Positions 1 to 7,882 are shown, counted from the stretch's first letter. The stretch is DNA of 21,522 nucleotides from an uncultured Collinsella sp. (GCA_959601045.1 CAUGNZ010000031.1:1-21522), one strand, 5' to 3'. Translations and numbers: made by a program. Notes: generated by a model not told the origin, from the letters alone.

Positions 1-66
1 GGCCAGCCCGTGGGAGGCCAGGGCGCCGCTGACCGGTGGACGGCACCGAGCCGTCGCAAGACTTGA
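1..66 (+). CDS. C-terminal tail of an upstream gene (possibly ribosomal protein S1)
   Basis: Frame 1 is open from the window edge to a TGA four bases before a strong terminator, and its codons (GGC, CAG, GCC, GAC, CGC) suit the rest of the window. It would encode 21 Gly/Arg-rich residues ending in SRRKT. Frame 3 also closes early, at 30-32, with an Arg/Gly tail, but uses codons uncommon here (AGG, GGG, CCA). In other actinobacteria rpsA precedes coaE and uvrB, so an S1 tail is the natural guess. The fragment itself holds no diagnostic motif. Confidence 0.35.
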   Translation, partial: GQPVGGQGAADRWTAPSRRKT

Positions 67-70
67 AGAA

Positions 71-100
71 GGGGGAGGCCTCGCGGCCTCCCCCTTTTTT
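71..100 (+). terminator. Strong intrinsic terminator
   Basis: A perfect 10-bp stem (GGGGGAGGCC 71-80, GGCCTCCCCC 85-94) with loop TCGC is followed directly by six T (95-100). It ends the upstream transcript, so coaE must have its own promoter. An open frame from the ATG at 36 crosses this hairpin and should not be used as the coaE start. Confidence 0.97.
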
Positions 101-168
101 GCGTTTGATAGAGAGTTGTAATACAAGCACTCGCTTTCGTTTAGCTTGTCTTACTGTTTGGCTGTATT

Positions 169-199
169 TTGAGTCCTTCTTTTGTATTTGCGCGATAAT
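169..199 (+). promoter_or_regulatory. Candidate promoter for coaE
   Basis: TTGAGT (169-174) and GATAAT (194-199) are separated by 19 bp, a little long. The -10 matches the consensus at five of six positions. It lies in an AT-richer stretch between the terminator and the coaE ribosome binding site. No transcript evidence; based on match and position only. Confidence 0.4.
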
Positions 200-227
200 A
201 ACTCCCATTGGCGTTAGGGAGGACTTG

Positions 228-869
228 ATGTTTACCGTTTTTGTCTTGGGCAATATTGCTTCGGGTAAGTCGACTGCCTGCCGCTATCTCGAATCTCATG
301 GCGCCATGCTTATCGATCTGGATGAGCTTGCCAAATCGCTTTATGTGCCAGGCTCCGATATCGTCAATGCTCTCGCGGAAGAATTCGGTTGGGACATTCT
401 GGACGGGGAGGGCGGCATTCGCCGCGATGTACTCGCTGCTCGAGCTTTCGCCTCTCCTGATACAGTTGCGCGGCTCAACGGCATCGTTCATCCGGTTCTC
501 ATCGAACAGCTGTCACTGAGGATTCTTGATCCGGTTTGCTGCACGGTTTCGTCCCCCCGTTATCCCTTTGCGGTTGTCGAGGTTTCTGCCCCGACTGGGT
601 TTGAGGATGCTTTTGGCCTGGCTGATGAAATTCTGGTTATCAGTGCTCCTTTGGCAGTTCGTCGCGAGGGTGCCATTCATCGTGGTATGGAGTCCTCTGA
701 TTTTGATGCTCGCTCTGCATGCCAACCTGATGAGGCTTCGCTTTGCCATCTCGCTACGACGGTAATCGATAATGCGGCAGGCGATAATTCGCTCTTTGAA
801 CAACTGGACGCATGGCTTGCGCGCCATGGCTTCGTGGATGTAACGGATAAGGAGGAGGTCGATGCCTAA
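228..869 (+). CDS. coaE: Dephospho-CoA kinase
   Basis: 213 residues, the usual CoaE length (about 200). The enzyme phosphorylates the 3'-hydroxyl of dephospho-CoA with ATP, the last step of coenzyme A synthesis, in the cytosol. The N-terminus has the P-loop GNIASGKST (residues 8-16), then the LIDLDELA segment matching the family's (V/I)IDAD-type motif, and the RLNGIVHPVL helix typical of the adenylate-kinase-like fold. The ATG at 228 is chosen because AGGGAGG (216-222) precedes it and the P-loop then sits at the family's position. Upstream in-frame codons run back through a terminator. The P-loop has Ala where most CoaE have Gly (usually GSGKS). The last bases overlap the next gene, so the two are probably translationally coupled. 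Codon use is more AT-tolerant than downstream. Confidence 0.93.
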   Translation: MFTVFVLGNIASGKSTACRYLESHGAMLIDLDELAKSLYVPGSDIVNALAEEFGWDILDGEGGIRRDVLAARAFASPDTVARLNGIVHPVLIEQLSLRILDPVCCTVSSPRYPFAVVEVSAPTGFEDAFGLADEILVISAPLAVRREGAIHRGMESSDFDARSACQPDEASLCHLATTVIDNAAGDNSLFEQLDAWLARHGFVDVTDKEEVDA

Positions 870-1443
870 GACACGTTTCTTTACGTGGTATCGCGTGGCG
901 CCACTTGCCGTTGTGTTCGTCTTCGGCCTTATTTCGCTCGTCTACTCGTATGCTCCTGCCGCCTTCTTTAAGCCTTTGTATCCAATTGACTACGAGGCGT
1001 ATGTAAAGCAATCGAGCATTTCGCACAATCTTGATCCATATCTGGTGTGTGCTGTCATAAAGTCGGAATCGAATTGGGATCCCGAGGCTGAGTCGAATCA
1101 AGGCGCTCGGGGGTTGATGCAGCTGATGCCCGAGACTGCCCAGGATATGATTGCCAAGGGTCTTGTCGATGGTGGCGAGTATTCGGCCGGCAACCTTAAC
1201 GATCCGGCTACGAACATCGAGTTTGGCTGTGCGTATCTTTCGTATCTTCTAACGTATTTTAACGGATCGACTGACAGTGCCATTGCCGCCTATAACGCCG
1301 GCATGGGCAATGTCGACGGATGGGCGCAGCAGAGCACCTCGCTTCATAATGCAATCACCTTTCCCGAGACGCAGGCGTATCTGATTCGTGTCAATAATGC
1401 CTGGGTTCGCTACAAGACCCTCTATCCCGATCGGTTCGTATAG
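862..1443 (+). CDS. Membrane-anchored lytic transglycosylase (SLT domain)
   Basis: 193 residues. A short basic N-terminus precedes one hydrophobic helix (about residues 12-36) that serves as signal anchor, placing the catalytic domain outside the membrane. The rest is an Slt70-type domain: IKSESNWDP with the catalytic Glu at residue 69, GARGLMQLMP (81-90), and AAYNAG (142-147). These enzymes cleave the MurNAc-GlcNAc bond of peptidoglycan and leave a 1,6-anhydro end. The start overlaps coaE by 8 nt, and AAGGAGGAGG immediately upstream lies inside the coaE end. It is a minimal enzyme without LysM or other wall-binding modules. The family is clear; its cellular role (wall turnover, or opening the wall for an assembly) is not shown. 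Confidence 0.9.
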   Translation: MPKTRFFTWYRVAPLAVVFVFGLISLVYSYAPAAFFKPLYPIDYEAYVKQSSISHNLDPYLVCAVIKSESNWDPEAESNQGARGLMQLMPETAQDMIAKGLVDGGEYSAGNLNDPATNIEFGCAYLSYLLTYFNGSTDSAIAAYNAGMGNVDGWAQQSTSLHNAITFPETQAYLIRVNNAWVRYKTLYPDRFV

Positions 1444-1463
1444 GACTATGCCTGCCGCCTGCG

Positions 1464-1469
1464 TATACT
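1464..1469 (+). promoter_or_regulatory. Candidate -10 element for uvrB
   Basis: TATACT, five of six to consensus, lies 25 bp before the uvrB start in the 51-bp gap after the transglycosylase gene. No good -35 is found 16-18 bp upstream, and no CGAAC-type LexA box is visible. Read-through from coaE is equally possible. Confidence 0.35.
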
Positions 1470-1494
1470 GCAGATATATGAGTTAGGAGTATCC

Positions 1495-3735
1495 ATGGCG
1501 GAATTTGAAGTTGAGCGTGTTGGAGGAGAGCTCAAACGTTTTGGCGTTGAGGGCTCTGAGGTGCCGTTTGAGGTCGTGTCTCCATACGAGCCCGCTGGTT
1601 CCCAGCCTAAGGCCATTGAGTCGCTTGTGAAGGGCGTGAGGGACGGAGATCGCTATCAGGTTTTGCTGGGCGTGACTGGTTCGGGCAAGACCTTTACCAT
1701 GGCCAAGACCATCGAAGCTCTCGGTAAGCCGACGCTGGTCATGGCTCCCAATAAAACCCTCGCCGCCCAGCTCGCGAGCGAGCTCAAGGAATTCTTTCCC
1801 AACAACGCCGTGGTCTACTTCGTCTCGTACTACGACTATTATCAGCCCGAGGCGTATGTACCGCAGAGTGATACGTATATCGAGAAGGATTCCTCGATTA
1901 ACGAAGAGGTCGAGATGCTGCGACATCAGGCGACCGCATCGCTGCTTTCTCGACGCGACGTGATCGTCGTCGCATCGGTCTCGTGTATCTATGGCATCGG
2001 TTCTCCCGAGGACTATGCGGGCTTGGCGCCGAACGTCGACAAGAAGGTGCCGCTCGAGCGCGATGACTTTATCCATGCGCTTATCGATATCCAGTACGAT
2101 CGCAATGACTATGATTTGGCACGTGGTACCTTCCGCGTGCGCGGCGATGTCGTCGACGTGTATCCGCCCTATGCCGAGCATCCGTTGCGGTTTGAGTTCT
2201 TTGGCGACGAGGTCGAGCTGATTGCCGAGATCGACGAGGTCACCGGCGAGATGCTGCGTGAGTACGAGGCCATTCCCGTGTGGCCGGCCTCGCACTACGT
2301 GACTGAGAAGCCTAAGGTCAAAGCGGCTCTGAAATCAATCAGCGAAGAGTGCGAGAAGCGTGTGGCCGAGCTCAAGGCGACTGATAAGCTGCTCGAGGCA
2401 CAGCGTCTGCAGCAGCGCACCGACTATGATCTCGAGATGCTCGAGACCATGGGTTTTTGTAACGGTATCGAGAACTACTCGCGTCATCTGGACGGTCGAA
2501 AACCGGGCGAGCCGCCGTTTACCCTGATCGATTACTTTCCTAAGGACATGCTCTGCATCATCGACGAGAGCCATGTAACGGTGCCGCAGATCCGCGGCAT
2601 GCACGAAGGCGACCGCTCGCGTAAGGTGACGCTGGTGGAGCATGGTTTTCGTCTGCCTTCGGCACTCGATAACCGCCCGCTTCGTTTCGATGAGTTTGAG
2701 GCGAGGATTCCCCAGTTCATCTACGTTTCGGCCACGCCGGGCGACTATGAGCTGCGGGTTAGCCAGAACGACGTTGAGCAGATCATTCGTCCGACCGGAC
2801 TGCTCGACCCCAAGATCGATGTGCGTCCGGTTCGTGGGCAGATTGACGATCTTGAGGACGAGATTCGCGAGCGCGTTGCCCGCAAGGAGCGCGTGCTGGT
2901 GACCACGTTGACCAAGCGCATGGCCGAGGACCTGACCGACCATCTGCTTGATGCGGGCATTAAGGTCAATTACATGCACTCTGATACAGCGACAATGGAT
3001 CGTGTCGAGATCCTGCGAACGCTGCGCGAGGGCAAGATCGATGTTCTCGTTGGCATCAACCTGCTCCGCGAGGGCCTAGACCTTCCCGAGGTCTCACTGG
3101 TGGCAATTCTCGATGCCGATAAGGAAGGCTTCTTGCGCAACCGCCGTTCGCTGATTCAGACGATTGGACGCGCGGCCCGTAACGCCGATGGCGAAGTCAT
3201 CATGTATGCGGACGTTGTGACCGATTCGATGAAAGAGGCCATCGAGGAGACGCAGCGCCGTCGCGAGATTCAGATGGCATATAACGAAGAACATGGCATT
3301 GTGCCCAAGACGGTCCGCAAGGCTATCAACGACATTTCGAGCTTTATTGCCGAGGCCGAAAAGACTGTGGGCTCGAAGGGACGCTCGAAGGGCGACTCTC
3401 TGGGTCACGGCGCATTCTATACACCCGACGAAAACGGTGAGGGCGCCGTGCCGGAGACGGTGGCACCCGAGCAGACGCTTGCCGAGCAGCTGGAAGGGCT
3501 ACCGCATGACGAGCTCGTGCGGATCGTCGAGACCATGGAGGAAGACATGCGTAACGCTTCCGCCGCCATGGACTTTGAGGAGGCGGCGCGTCTGCGCGAT
3601 GCCGTCGTTCAGATTCGGGCGATGCTTGAGGGCGCATCTGAGGACGAAACGATTGAGCGTTTGCGTTCGCAGGCTCGCAAGGGCTCTACCTTTGCTTCGG
3701 GCAGAAAACGCCAGGGTGCACGATTCAGGAAGTAG
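1495..3735 (+). CDS. uvrB: Excinuclease ABC subunit UvrB
   Basis: 746 residues. UvrB receives damaged DNA from UvrA, opens it with its helicase-like fold and recruits UvrC in nucleotide excision repair. Visible motifs: Walker A GVTGSGKTFT (59-68), the damage-probing beta-hairpin start YYDYYQPEAY (112-121), Walker B DESH (357-360), SATPG (412-416), motif VI QTIGRAARN (555-563), and a C-terminal UVR domain (about 677-712) that pairs with UvrC. It is longer than the common 660-700 residues because of about 22 extra N-terminal residues and a Gly/Ser/Glu-rich linker (about 625-670). Start: ATG with TTAGGAG upstream. A GTG at 1561, beside the first conserved block (VPFEVVSPYEP), is a possible alternative. 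No key residue is missing. Confidence 0.98.
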   Translation: MAEFEVERVGGELKRFGVEGSEVPFEVVSPYEPAGSQPKAIESLVKGVRDGDRYQVLLGVTGSGKTFTMAKTIEALGKPTLVMAPNKTLAAQLASELKEFFPNNAVVYFVSYYDYYQPEAYVPQSDTYIEKDSSINEEVEMLRHQATASLLSRRDVIVVASVSCIYGIGSPEDYAGLAPNVDKKVPLERDDFIHALIDIQYDRNDYDLARGTFRVRGDVVDVYPPYAEHPLRFEFFGDEVELIAEIDEVTGEMLREYEAIPVWPASHYVTEKPKVKAALKSISEECEKRVAELKATDKLLEAQRLQQRTDYDLEMLETMGFCNGIENYSRHLDGRKPGEPPFTLIDYFPKDMLCIIDESHVTVPQIRGMHEGDRSRKVTLVEHGFRLPSALDNRPLRFDEFEARIPQFIYVSATPGDYELRVSQNDVEQIIRPTGLLDPKIDVRPVRGQIDDLEDEIRERVARKERVLVTTLTKRMAEDLTDHLLDAGIKVNYMHSDTATMDRVEILRTLREGKIDVLVGINLLREGLDLPEVSLVAILDADKEGFLRNRRSLIQTIGRAARNADGEVIMYADVVTDSMKEAIEETQRRREIQMAYNEEHGIVPKTVRKAINDISSFIAEAEKTVGSKGRSKGDSLGHGAFYTPDENGEGAVPETVAPEQTLAEQLEGLPHDELVRIVETMEEDMRNASAAMDFEEAARLRDAVVQIRAMLEGASEDETIERLRSQARKGSTFASGRKRQGARFRK

Positions 3736-3739
3736 TGAA

Positions 3740-3773
3740 CAGGCCCCGAGTTCCCTGTGGAGCTCGGGGCCTG
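3740..3773. terminator. Hairpin between convergent uvrB and flavoprotein gene
   Basis: An 11-bp perfect inverted repeat (CAGGCCCCGAG 3740-3750, CTCGGGGCCTG 3763-3773) starts 4 nt after the uvrB stop and ends 27 nt before the stop of the opposing gene, so it could serve both directions. Neither side has a proper T tract (TGTCGTT on the + side), so efficiency is uncertain. Confidence 0.6.
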
Positions 3774-3800
3774 TGTCGTTCGGACGCGAGAGTTCGTGCA

Positions 3801-5441
3801 CTAGAGGTCTGCTATCAGCGCCTCGGCGCAACGGATGCCGTCGGTGGCGGCACTCATGATGCCGCCGGCATATCCGGCACCCTCGCCGCAAGGGTAAAGG
3901 CCCGGGGTCGACGTGGCGTGGCATGTTCGATCGCGGGTGACGGTGACCGGGGAGCTCGAGCGTGTCTCCACGCCAGTGAGGACCGCATCGGGGCGGTCAT
4001 AGCCGCGCAGCTTCTTACCGAGCAGGGGGATTCCCAAACGAAGCGATTCGACGATATGCTGCGGGAGGGCATCGTCGATCGCCGTCCAGGTCACGCCAAG
4101 TGGATAGGTTGGTTTTACCTTTCCGGGTGCCGTGCTGGCGCGTCTAGCAAGGAAATCTCCGACGAGCTGTGCCGGCGCGTTCCAGTTAGAGCCACCCAGG
4201 CGATAGGCGGCTCGCTCGCAGGCGCGCTGGAGCTCAATGCCTGCGAGCGGATCATCGCCGGGAAGGTCGTCGGGTGTGACGTTGACGAGTAGGGCGGCAT
4301 TTGCGTTACGCCCGTCGCGGGCATTGAGGCTGGCACCGTTGACGCACAGATGGCCCTGCTCGGAAGAAGCCGCGACAACCTGTCCGCCGGGGCACATGCA
4401 AAATGAGAACACGCTGCGGCCGTTGGGGAGATGGGCGACAAGCTTGTAGGGGGCTGCTCCGAGTGCCGGGTGCCCCGCCGAGGGGCCATATTGGGCACGG
4501 TCGATGTCGCGCTGTGGATGCTCGATGCGCACGCCCATGGCAAAGGTCTTTTGCGCGAGGGCAACGTTATGTTCTTTGAGAAGCTCGAATACGTCGCGGG
4601 CGGAATGGCCGCAGGCGAGAATGAGGTGCTTTGTGGCGATTGTCTCGCTTGTGGTTTCTTGGGGCGGTTGGACATCGATGCCGGTGATGGCGCCAGATCC
4701 ATCGGTTCGAATATCGACGAGCTTTGTTCGATAGCGGACGGTTCCACCGAGCCGCTCGATGCGCTGAGAAATGTTGGTGACGACGGTGGGGAGGATGTCG
4801 GAGCCAATGTGCGGCTTGGCGTCCCACAGGATGTCACGAGGTGAGCCCGCTTCGACGAAGGTCTCAAGAATCAGTCGATGGGCGGGATTCTTGGTTCCCG
4901 TGTTGAGCTTGCCGTCCGAGAAGGTTCCTGCGCCGCCCAGGCCAAATTGGATATTGCTTTCGGGGTCGAGGATACGCTCCTTAAGAAAGAGATCAATCGC
5001 TTCCGAGCGGCGAAGCGCGGGGTCGCCGCGCTCGATGAGCAGGGGTTTAAGGCCCGCTTCGGCAAGGGTCAGGGCGGCGAAGAGACCGGCGCAACCGGCG
5101 CCGACAACGACGGGACGCCCCTTGAGTGCATTCGGGACAGGGTTGGGGAATGAAGGAGCCTCGCCGTCTACCATGCGGATGCGCGAGCGGTCGCGCTCGG
5201 CGACGCGGTCGACCACCTCCTGCTCGAGTCGGGAGCTTGTCAGCTCAACTCGAAAGCTCAAAATAAAATGGACATCTCGCTTTTTACGGGCGTCGATTGA
5301 CTTGCGATGGAGCTCAATGGCTTTAATCTGGGAATCCTCGCATCGCAGGGCTCGCTTGACGGCGCGTCTACCAATAGCAAGGCAGGAAGTTTCGTCGCCG
5401 GCCTCATCGAGTGACGCGTGGACTTGGGTGATTTCGATCAT
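3801..5441 (-). CDS. FAD-dependent dehydrogenase, COG2509-type
   Basis: 546 residues. After a family-typical N-terminal domain of about 105 residues (with the basic KRALRCEDSQIKAIELHRKS segment) comes the FAD-binding GAGCAGLFAA (114-123). Next are DPESNIQFGLGGAGTFSDGK, characteristic of these uncharacterised dehydrogenases, and a C-terminal CGEGAGYAGGIMSAATDG that closes the FAD site. The protein is cytosolic; the substrate is unknown. The start at 5441 (MIEITQV) is supported by AAGGAG six bases upstream; a longer in-frame extension to 5612 runs through the end of the neighbouring gene and lacks a site. It is the last gene of a three-gene minus-strand group after mrp and a BaiN-like gene, separated from the latter by 79 bp with a hairpin. 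The fold is certain; the reaction cannot be assigned. Confidence 0.88.
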   Translation of the reverse strand: MIEITQVHASLDEAGDETSCLAIGRRAVKRALRCEDSQIKAIELHRKSIDARKKRDVHFILSFRVELTSSRLEQEVVDRVAERDRSRIRMVDGEAPSFPNPVPNALKGRPVVVGAGCAGLFAALTLAEAGLKPLLIERGDPALRRSEAIDLFLKERILDPESNIQFGLGGAGTFSDGKLNTGTKNPAHRLILETFVEAGSPRDILWDAKPHIGSDILPTVVTNISQRIERLGGTVRYRTKLVDIRTDGSGAITGIDVQPPQETTSETIATKHLILACGHSARDVFELLKEHNVALAQKTFAMGVRIEHPQRDIDRAQYGPSAGHPALGAAPYKLVAHLPNGRSVFSFCMCPGGQVVAASSEQGHLCVNGASLNARDGRNANAALLVNVTPDDLPGDDPLAGIELQRACERAAYRLGGSNWNAPAQLVGDFLARRASTAPGKVKPTYPLGVTWTAIDDALPQHIVESLRLGIPLLGKKLRGYDRPDAVLTGVETRSSSPVTVTRDRTCHATSTPGLYPCGEGAGYAGGIMSAATDGIRCAEALIADL

Positions 5442-5459
5442 CGAGGTCTCCTTAGATGC

Positions 5460-5491
5460 AAGAAAGAGGCCGCCCGGTGTCCCAGACGGCC
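5460..5491 (-). terminator. Terminator-like hairpin between two flavoprotein genes
   Basis: Read on the minus strand, GGCCGTCTGG (5491-5482), loop GACA, and CCGGGCGGCC (5477-5468) form a 10-bp stem with two G-U pairs, followed by TCTTTCTT. It lies 29 nt after the BaiN-like stop and just ahead of the next ribosome binding site. It could be a partial terminator or an attenuator for the COG2509-type gene. Confidence 0.55.
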
Positions 5492-5504
5492 CGAATGCGT
5501 TTTG

Positions 5505-5510
5505 ATTATA
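5505..5510 (-). promoter_or_regulatory. Perfect -10 (TATAAT) before the COG2509-type gene
   Basis: The minus strand reads TATAAT exactly, 63 bp before the ATG at 5441 and just upstream of the hairpin at 5491-5468. No convincing -35 is found. If used, transcription would start about 6-8 nt before the hairpin, which would then sit at the extreme 5' end of the transcript. Confidence 0.35.
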
Positions 5511-5520
5511 GACTGCGCGG

Positions 5521-6792
5521 CTATAGGCTGCTTGCAGCGCGAATACCCGAGATCCAAGCCCACGCAAGGTTGAAACCACCGCAATCGGCATCGATGTCGA
5601 GCACCTCGCCACAGATGTAAAGTGGGGCGCCTGCCGCGTTGCTCACGCAGAGGTTGGGAGCTGAGACGCTCTCGATGGGCACGCCACCGCGCGTGACCTG
5701 GGCCGAACGCTCCTCTGTCGTTCCCTCGACGAGCAGCTTAAAGTGCTTGAGGATTGAGACCAGATGGATGACGTCGTGCGACCCGGGGTGGCACTGTTCG
5801 AATGCGGTGCAGACAACGCGAGAGAACTGCGGGGCGAGCATGCCGTCGAGCCAGCGGGGGTCGCGGGGTGAAAAGCCGCCGAGCAACTCAACTCGCTGGT
5901 TGAGCATATCGAGCAACTCGTCTTTGGAGAGGTCGGGGAAAACGTCGAGCAGAATCGTGTCGCCGCGCTGGACGCGACGGGAGAGGTTAAAGGCGGCGAC
6001 GCCCGAGATGCCAAAGGTTCGGAAGAGCACTTCGCCGTCCTCGCACCAGAGCTCCTCGTGATTGCGGATGAGCGTCAAACGGGCGCGGACGCGCAGGCCA
6101 TCCAGTGTCTTGAGCGCGGTCTGGTCGCCGAAGATCGATGCCGACACAGGGCAGAGGACGGGGCACTGCGGTGTGAGGGAAAGGCTGAACGTCTTTGCGA
6201 TGTCGGCAGGGCTGCCGCCCGTAGCGATAATTACGGCCTTTGCCTGCAACGTCTCGTTCTTGCGAGGGGTGTCGGCGAGCACCTTCCGAAGCGAGCGGAG
6301 TTCCGATTTTCGGTCGTCGCGCTTTTTTGCCTTGAGTGCTCGCGCGGGACGGTCTATTTGGAGTACCCAGCCCTCGGGGGCTTTGAATGCCGAGGTAACG
6401 TTTGCTCCACAGATCAAGGTGATACCCAGGTGATTGCAAGCGTTGAGAAGCGCATCGCGCACCGATTCGGCACGAAGGGAGCGTGGATACAGCCGGCCCT
6501 CCTCGGAGGTCGTCATGATGCCCAGCGAGGAGAAGAAACTGCCGAGCTCTTGCTCGGGCTGGGGACCCATGACGGATTCGACGAATGCGGGGCGGTTGTA
6601 CCGCTGGAAATCAATTGATTCGTTGGAAAGGTTGCAGCGGCCGTTGCCGGTCGCAAGGAGTTTAAGGCCGCAGGCAACATCGCGCTCAACGATGCAGACG
6701 CTTTTGCCTGCGCGTGCGGCCGTAATGGCGGCGGCGAGACCCGAGGCCCCGCCGCCGATTACCAAGACGTCATAGGAGGCGTTTGTGTTCAC
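5521..6792 (-). CDS. HI0933/BaiN-like FAD-binding oxidoreductase
   Basis: 423 residues, normal for the HI0933 family (400-420). The N-terminus binds the FAD ADP moiety with VIGGGASGLAAA (11-22); LLATGNGRCNLSN (45-57) is the family signature (usually SGGGRCNxTN), and CGEVLDIDADCGGFNLAWAW near the C-terminus closes the cofactor site. The family includes BaiN of Clostridium scindens, linked to bile-acid reduction, and E. coli YhiN of unknown function, so annotations such as aminoacetone oxidase should be treated with care. The start is GTG at 6792, immediately after the mrp stop with no spacer, with GAGG inside the mrp end as a ribosome site; the pair is almost certainly translationally coupled. 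Substrate not assignable. Confidence 0.88.
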   Translation of the reverse strand: MNTNASYDVLVIGGGASGLAAAITAARAGKSVCIVERDVACGLKLLATGNGRCNLSNESIDFQRYNRPAFVESVMGPQPEQELGSFFSSLGIMTTSEEGRLYPRSLRAESVRDALLNACNHLGITLICGANVTSAFKAPEGWVLQIDRPARALKAKKRDDRKSELRSLRKVLADTPRKNETLQAKAVIIATGGSPADIAKTFSLSLTPQCPVLCPVSASIFGDQTALKTLDGLRVRARLTLIRNHEELWCEDGEVLFRTFGISGVAAFNLSRRVQRGDTILLDVFPDLSKDELLDMLNQRVELLGGFSPRDPRWLDGMLAPQFSRVVCTAFEQCHPGSHDVIHLVSILKHFKLLVEGTTEERSAQVTRGGVPIESVSAPNLCVSNAAGAPLYICGEVLDIDADCGGFNLAWAWISGIRAASSL

Positions 6793-7623
6793 TTAGGCCT
6801 CGGCGGTCTCGTGCGGGGCAATGGCCTCGACGGCAGAGACGGCCTGGGGCAGCATGCCGTCGGGCAGTGCGGTCTCAACCTCGCCCTTATCGCAAGCCTC
6901 GGCGAGTGCCGGATTGATGGGAAGCTGCCCTAGGATCTCGAGGTTGTAACGCTCGGCGACCTCGGGGAGCTTGCTCTTGCCAAAGACTTCGATCTTCTTG
7001 CCGCAATCGGGGCACTCGATATAGCTCATGTTTTCGACGATTCCCAGAATGGGCACGTTCATCTTCTCGGCCATGTTGACCGCCTTGGCGACGATCATCG
7101 AGACCAGATCCTGCGGGCTCGTGACGATGACGATGCCATCGACGGGCAGCGACTGGAAGACGGTGAGGGCGACGTCGCCCGTTCCCGGAGGCATGTCGAC
7201 TAGCAGGTAGTCGATGGGGCCCCATGAGGTTTCGCTCCAGAACTGCCTGATGGCACCCGCGATAACCGGACCGCGCCAGAGGACGGGGTCGGTTTCGTTT
7301 TGGAGCAGCAGGTTAGAGCTCATAACCTTGACGCCGTGCTCGGAGATTTCGGGCAGCATAAGGTTGCCGAGAGCATGGACGTGACGTCCGCTCATGCCGA
7401 ACATCTTAGGGATAGAGGGGCCGGTAATATCGGCATCGAGGACGCCGACCTTGTGACCGTGGCGGGCAAGCTCGGTGGCGATGGCGCCGGTGACGAATGA
7501 CTTGCCGACGCCGCCCTTACCGGAAAGTACGGCGATAACGCGCTTGACCTCGGACAGCGTATTCTCCTCAAATTGCGACGGCGACGTTTGCCCGCCGGCT
7601 GCCTGTGCGTGCTCGCAACCCAT
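6793..7623 (-). CDS. mrp: Mrp/NBP35-family iron-sulfur carrier ATPase
   Basis: 276 residues. A P-loop NTPase of the Mrp/ApbC/NBP35 group, thought to hold a bridging [4Fe-4S] cluster at a dimer interface and pass it to apo-proteins in the cytosol. Visible: deviant Walker A SGKGGVGKS (34-42), VLDADITGPSIP (61-72), Walker B-like DMPPGTGD (143-150), and the cluster-binding CPDC (Cys204 and Cys207). The N-terminal tail has one further Cys (residue 3) and lacks the DUF59 domain of longer Mrp proteins. The start at 7623 is supported by AAAGGAG seven bases upstream; 19 extra in-frame residues back to 7680 would run into the promoter. It leads a group with two flavoproteins, which hints at, but does not prove, service to a redox enzyme. 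Confidence 0.93.
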   Translation of the reverse strand: MGCEHAQAAGGQTSPSQFEENTLSEVKRVIAVLSGKGGVGKSFVTGAIATELARHGHKVGVLDADITGPSIPKMFGMSGRHVHALGNLMLPEISEHGVKVMSSNLLLQNETDPVLWRGPVIAGAIRQFWSETSWGPIDYLLVDMPPGTGDVALTVFQSLPVDGIVIVTSPQDLVSMIVAKAVNMAEKMNVPILGIVENMSYIECPDCGKKIEVFGKSKLPEVAERYNLEILGQLPINPALAEACDKGEVETALPDGMLPQAVSAVEAIAPHETAEA

Positions 7624-7645
7624 GTTTGACTCCTTTGTATATGTT

Positions 7646-7659
7646 GGGGCCGGAGCCCC
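7646..7659 (-). other. Small hairpin in the mrp 5' leader
   Basis: GGGGC and GCCCC flank a 4-nt loop. The element lies between the predicted mrp -10 and its ribosome site, so it would fold in the roughly 50-nt leader. It leaves the ribosome site free; no T tract follows, so it is not a terminator. Confidence 0.4.
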
Positions 7660-7678
7660 GCGGTGTGACACGAGCGTC

Positions 7679-7708
7679 ATTGTACCCTCGTTTGCGAGCG
7701 GGAGTCAT
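7679..7708 (-). promoter_or_regulatory. Promoter for the mrp operon
   Basis: Minus-strand ATGACT (7708-7703) and TACAAT (7684-7679) are 18 bp apart, four and five of six to consensus. Predicted start is near 7672, giving a leader of about 50 nt before the ATG at 7623. It is divergent from uvrA. Confidence 0.55.
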
Positions 7709-7807
7709 TCATGATGCGCGGTAGGCGATCGGCGGTATTCGAAAGTGCGGACCGAGCGTGCGGCCTGCGGCGTCAGACAACGCAAAAGGTCTGCGAATCT
7801 TGTATTA

Positions 7808-7821
7808 CGAACATCTGTGCG
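7808..7821. promoter_or_regulatory. LexA (SOS) box candidate upstream of uvrA
   Basis: CGAACATCTGTGCG fits the Gram-positive/actinobacterial form CGAAC-N4-GTTCG with one mismatch in the right half. It is 61 bp before the uvrA ATG and overlaps where the -35 of the candidate uvrA promoter would lie, a position where a repressor would block transcription. uvrA is a classic SOS gene. Confidence 0.55.
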
Positions 7822-7833
7822 CGTCGAGTGCGC

Positions 7834-7839
7834 TAAACT
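7834..7839 (+). promoter_or_regulatory. Candidate -10 element for uvrA
   Basis: TAAACT (four of six) lies 43 bp before the uvrA start. The matching -35 window (about 7811-7816) falls inside the LexA-like box and is a weak match. AAGGAG at 7872-7877 provides the ribosome site. The remaining sequence of the divergent region (about 7709-7800) shows no other clear element. Confidence 0.35.
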
Positions 7840-7882
7840 CATCGTCAGTGTGATTTGAAGTTGTAGGAGGCAAGGAGCTTCC

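Noticed and set aside
36..227. A 64-codon N-terminal extension of CoaE from an ATG at 36
   Set aside because: It would run through a perfect terminator hairpin, has no homology to CoaE, and a good ribosome site precedes the ATG at 228.
1444..1494. LexA box before uvrB
   Set aside because: No CGAAC half-site is present in this gap.
5442..5612. 57-residue extension of the COG2509-type protein
   Set aside because: It overlaps the 3' end of the BaiN-like gene and the hairpin, whereas AAGGAG correctly precedes the start at 5441.
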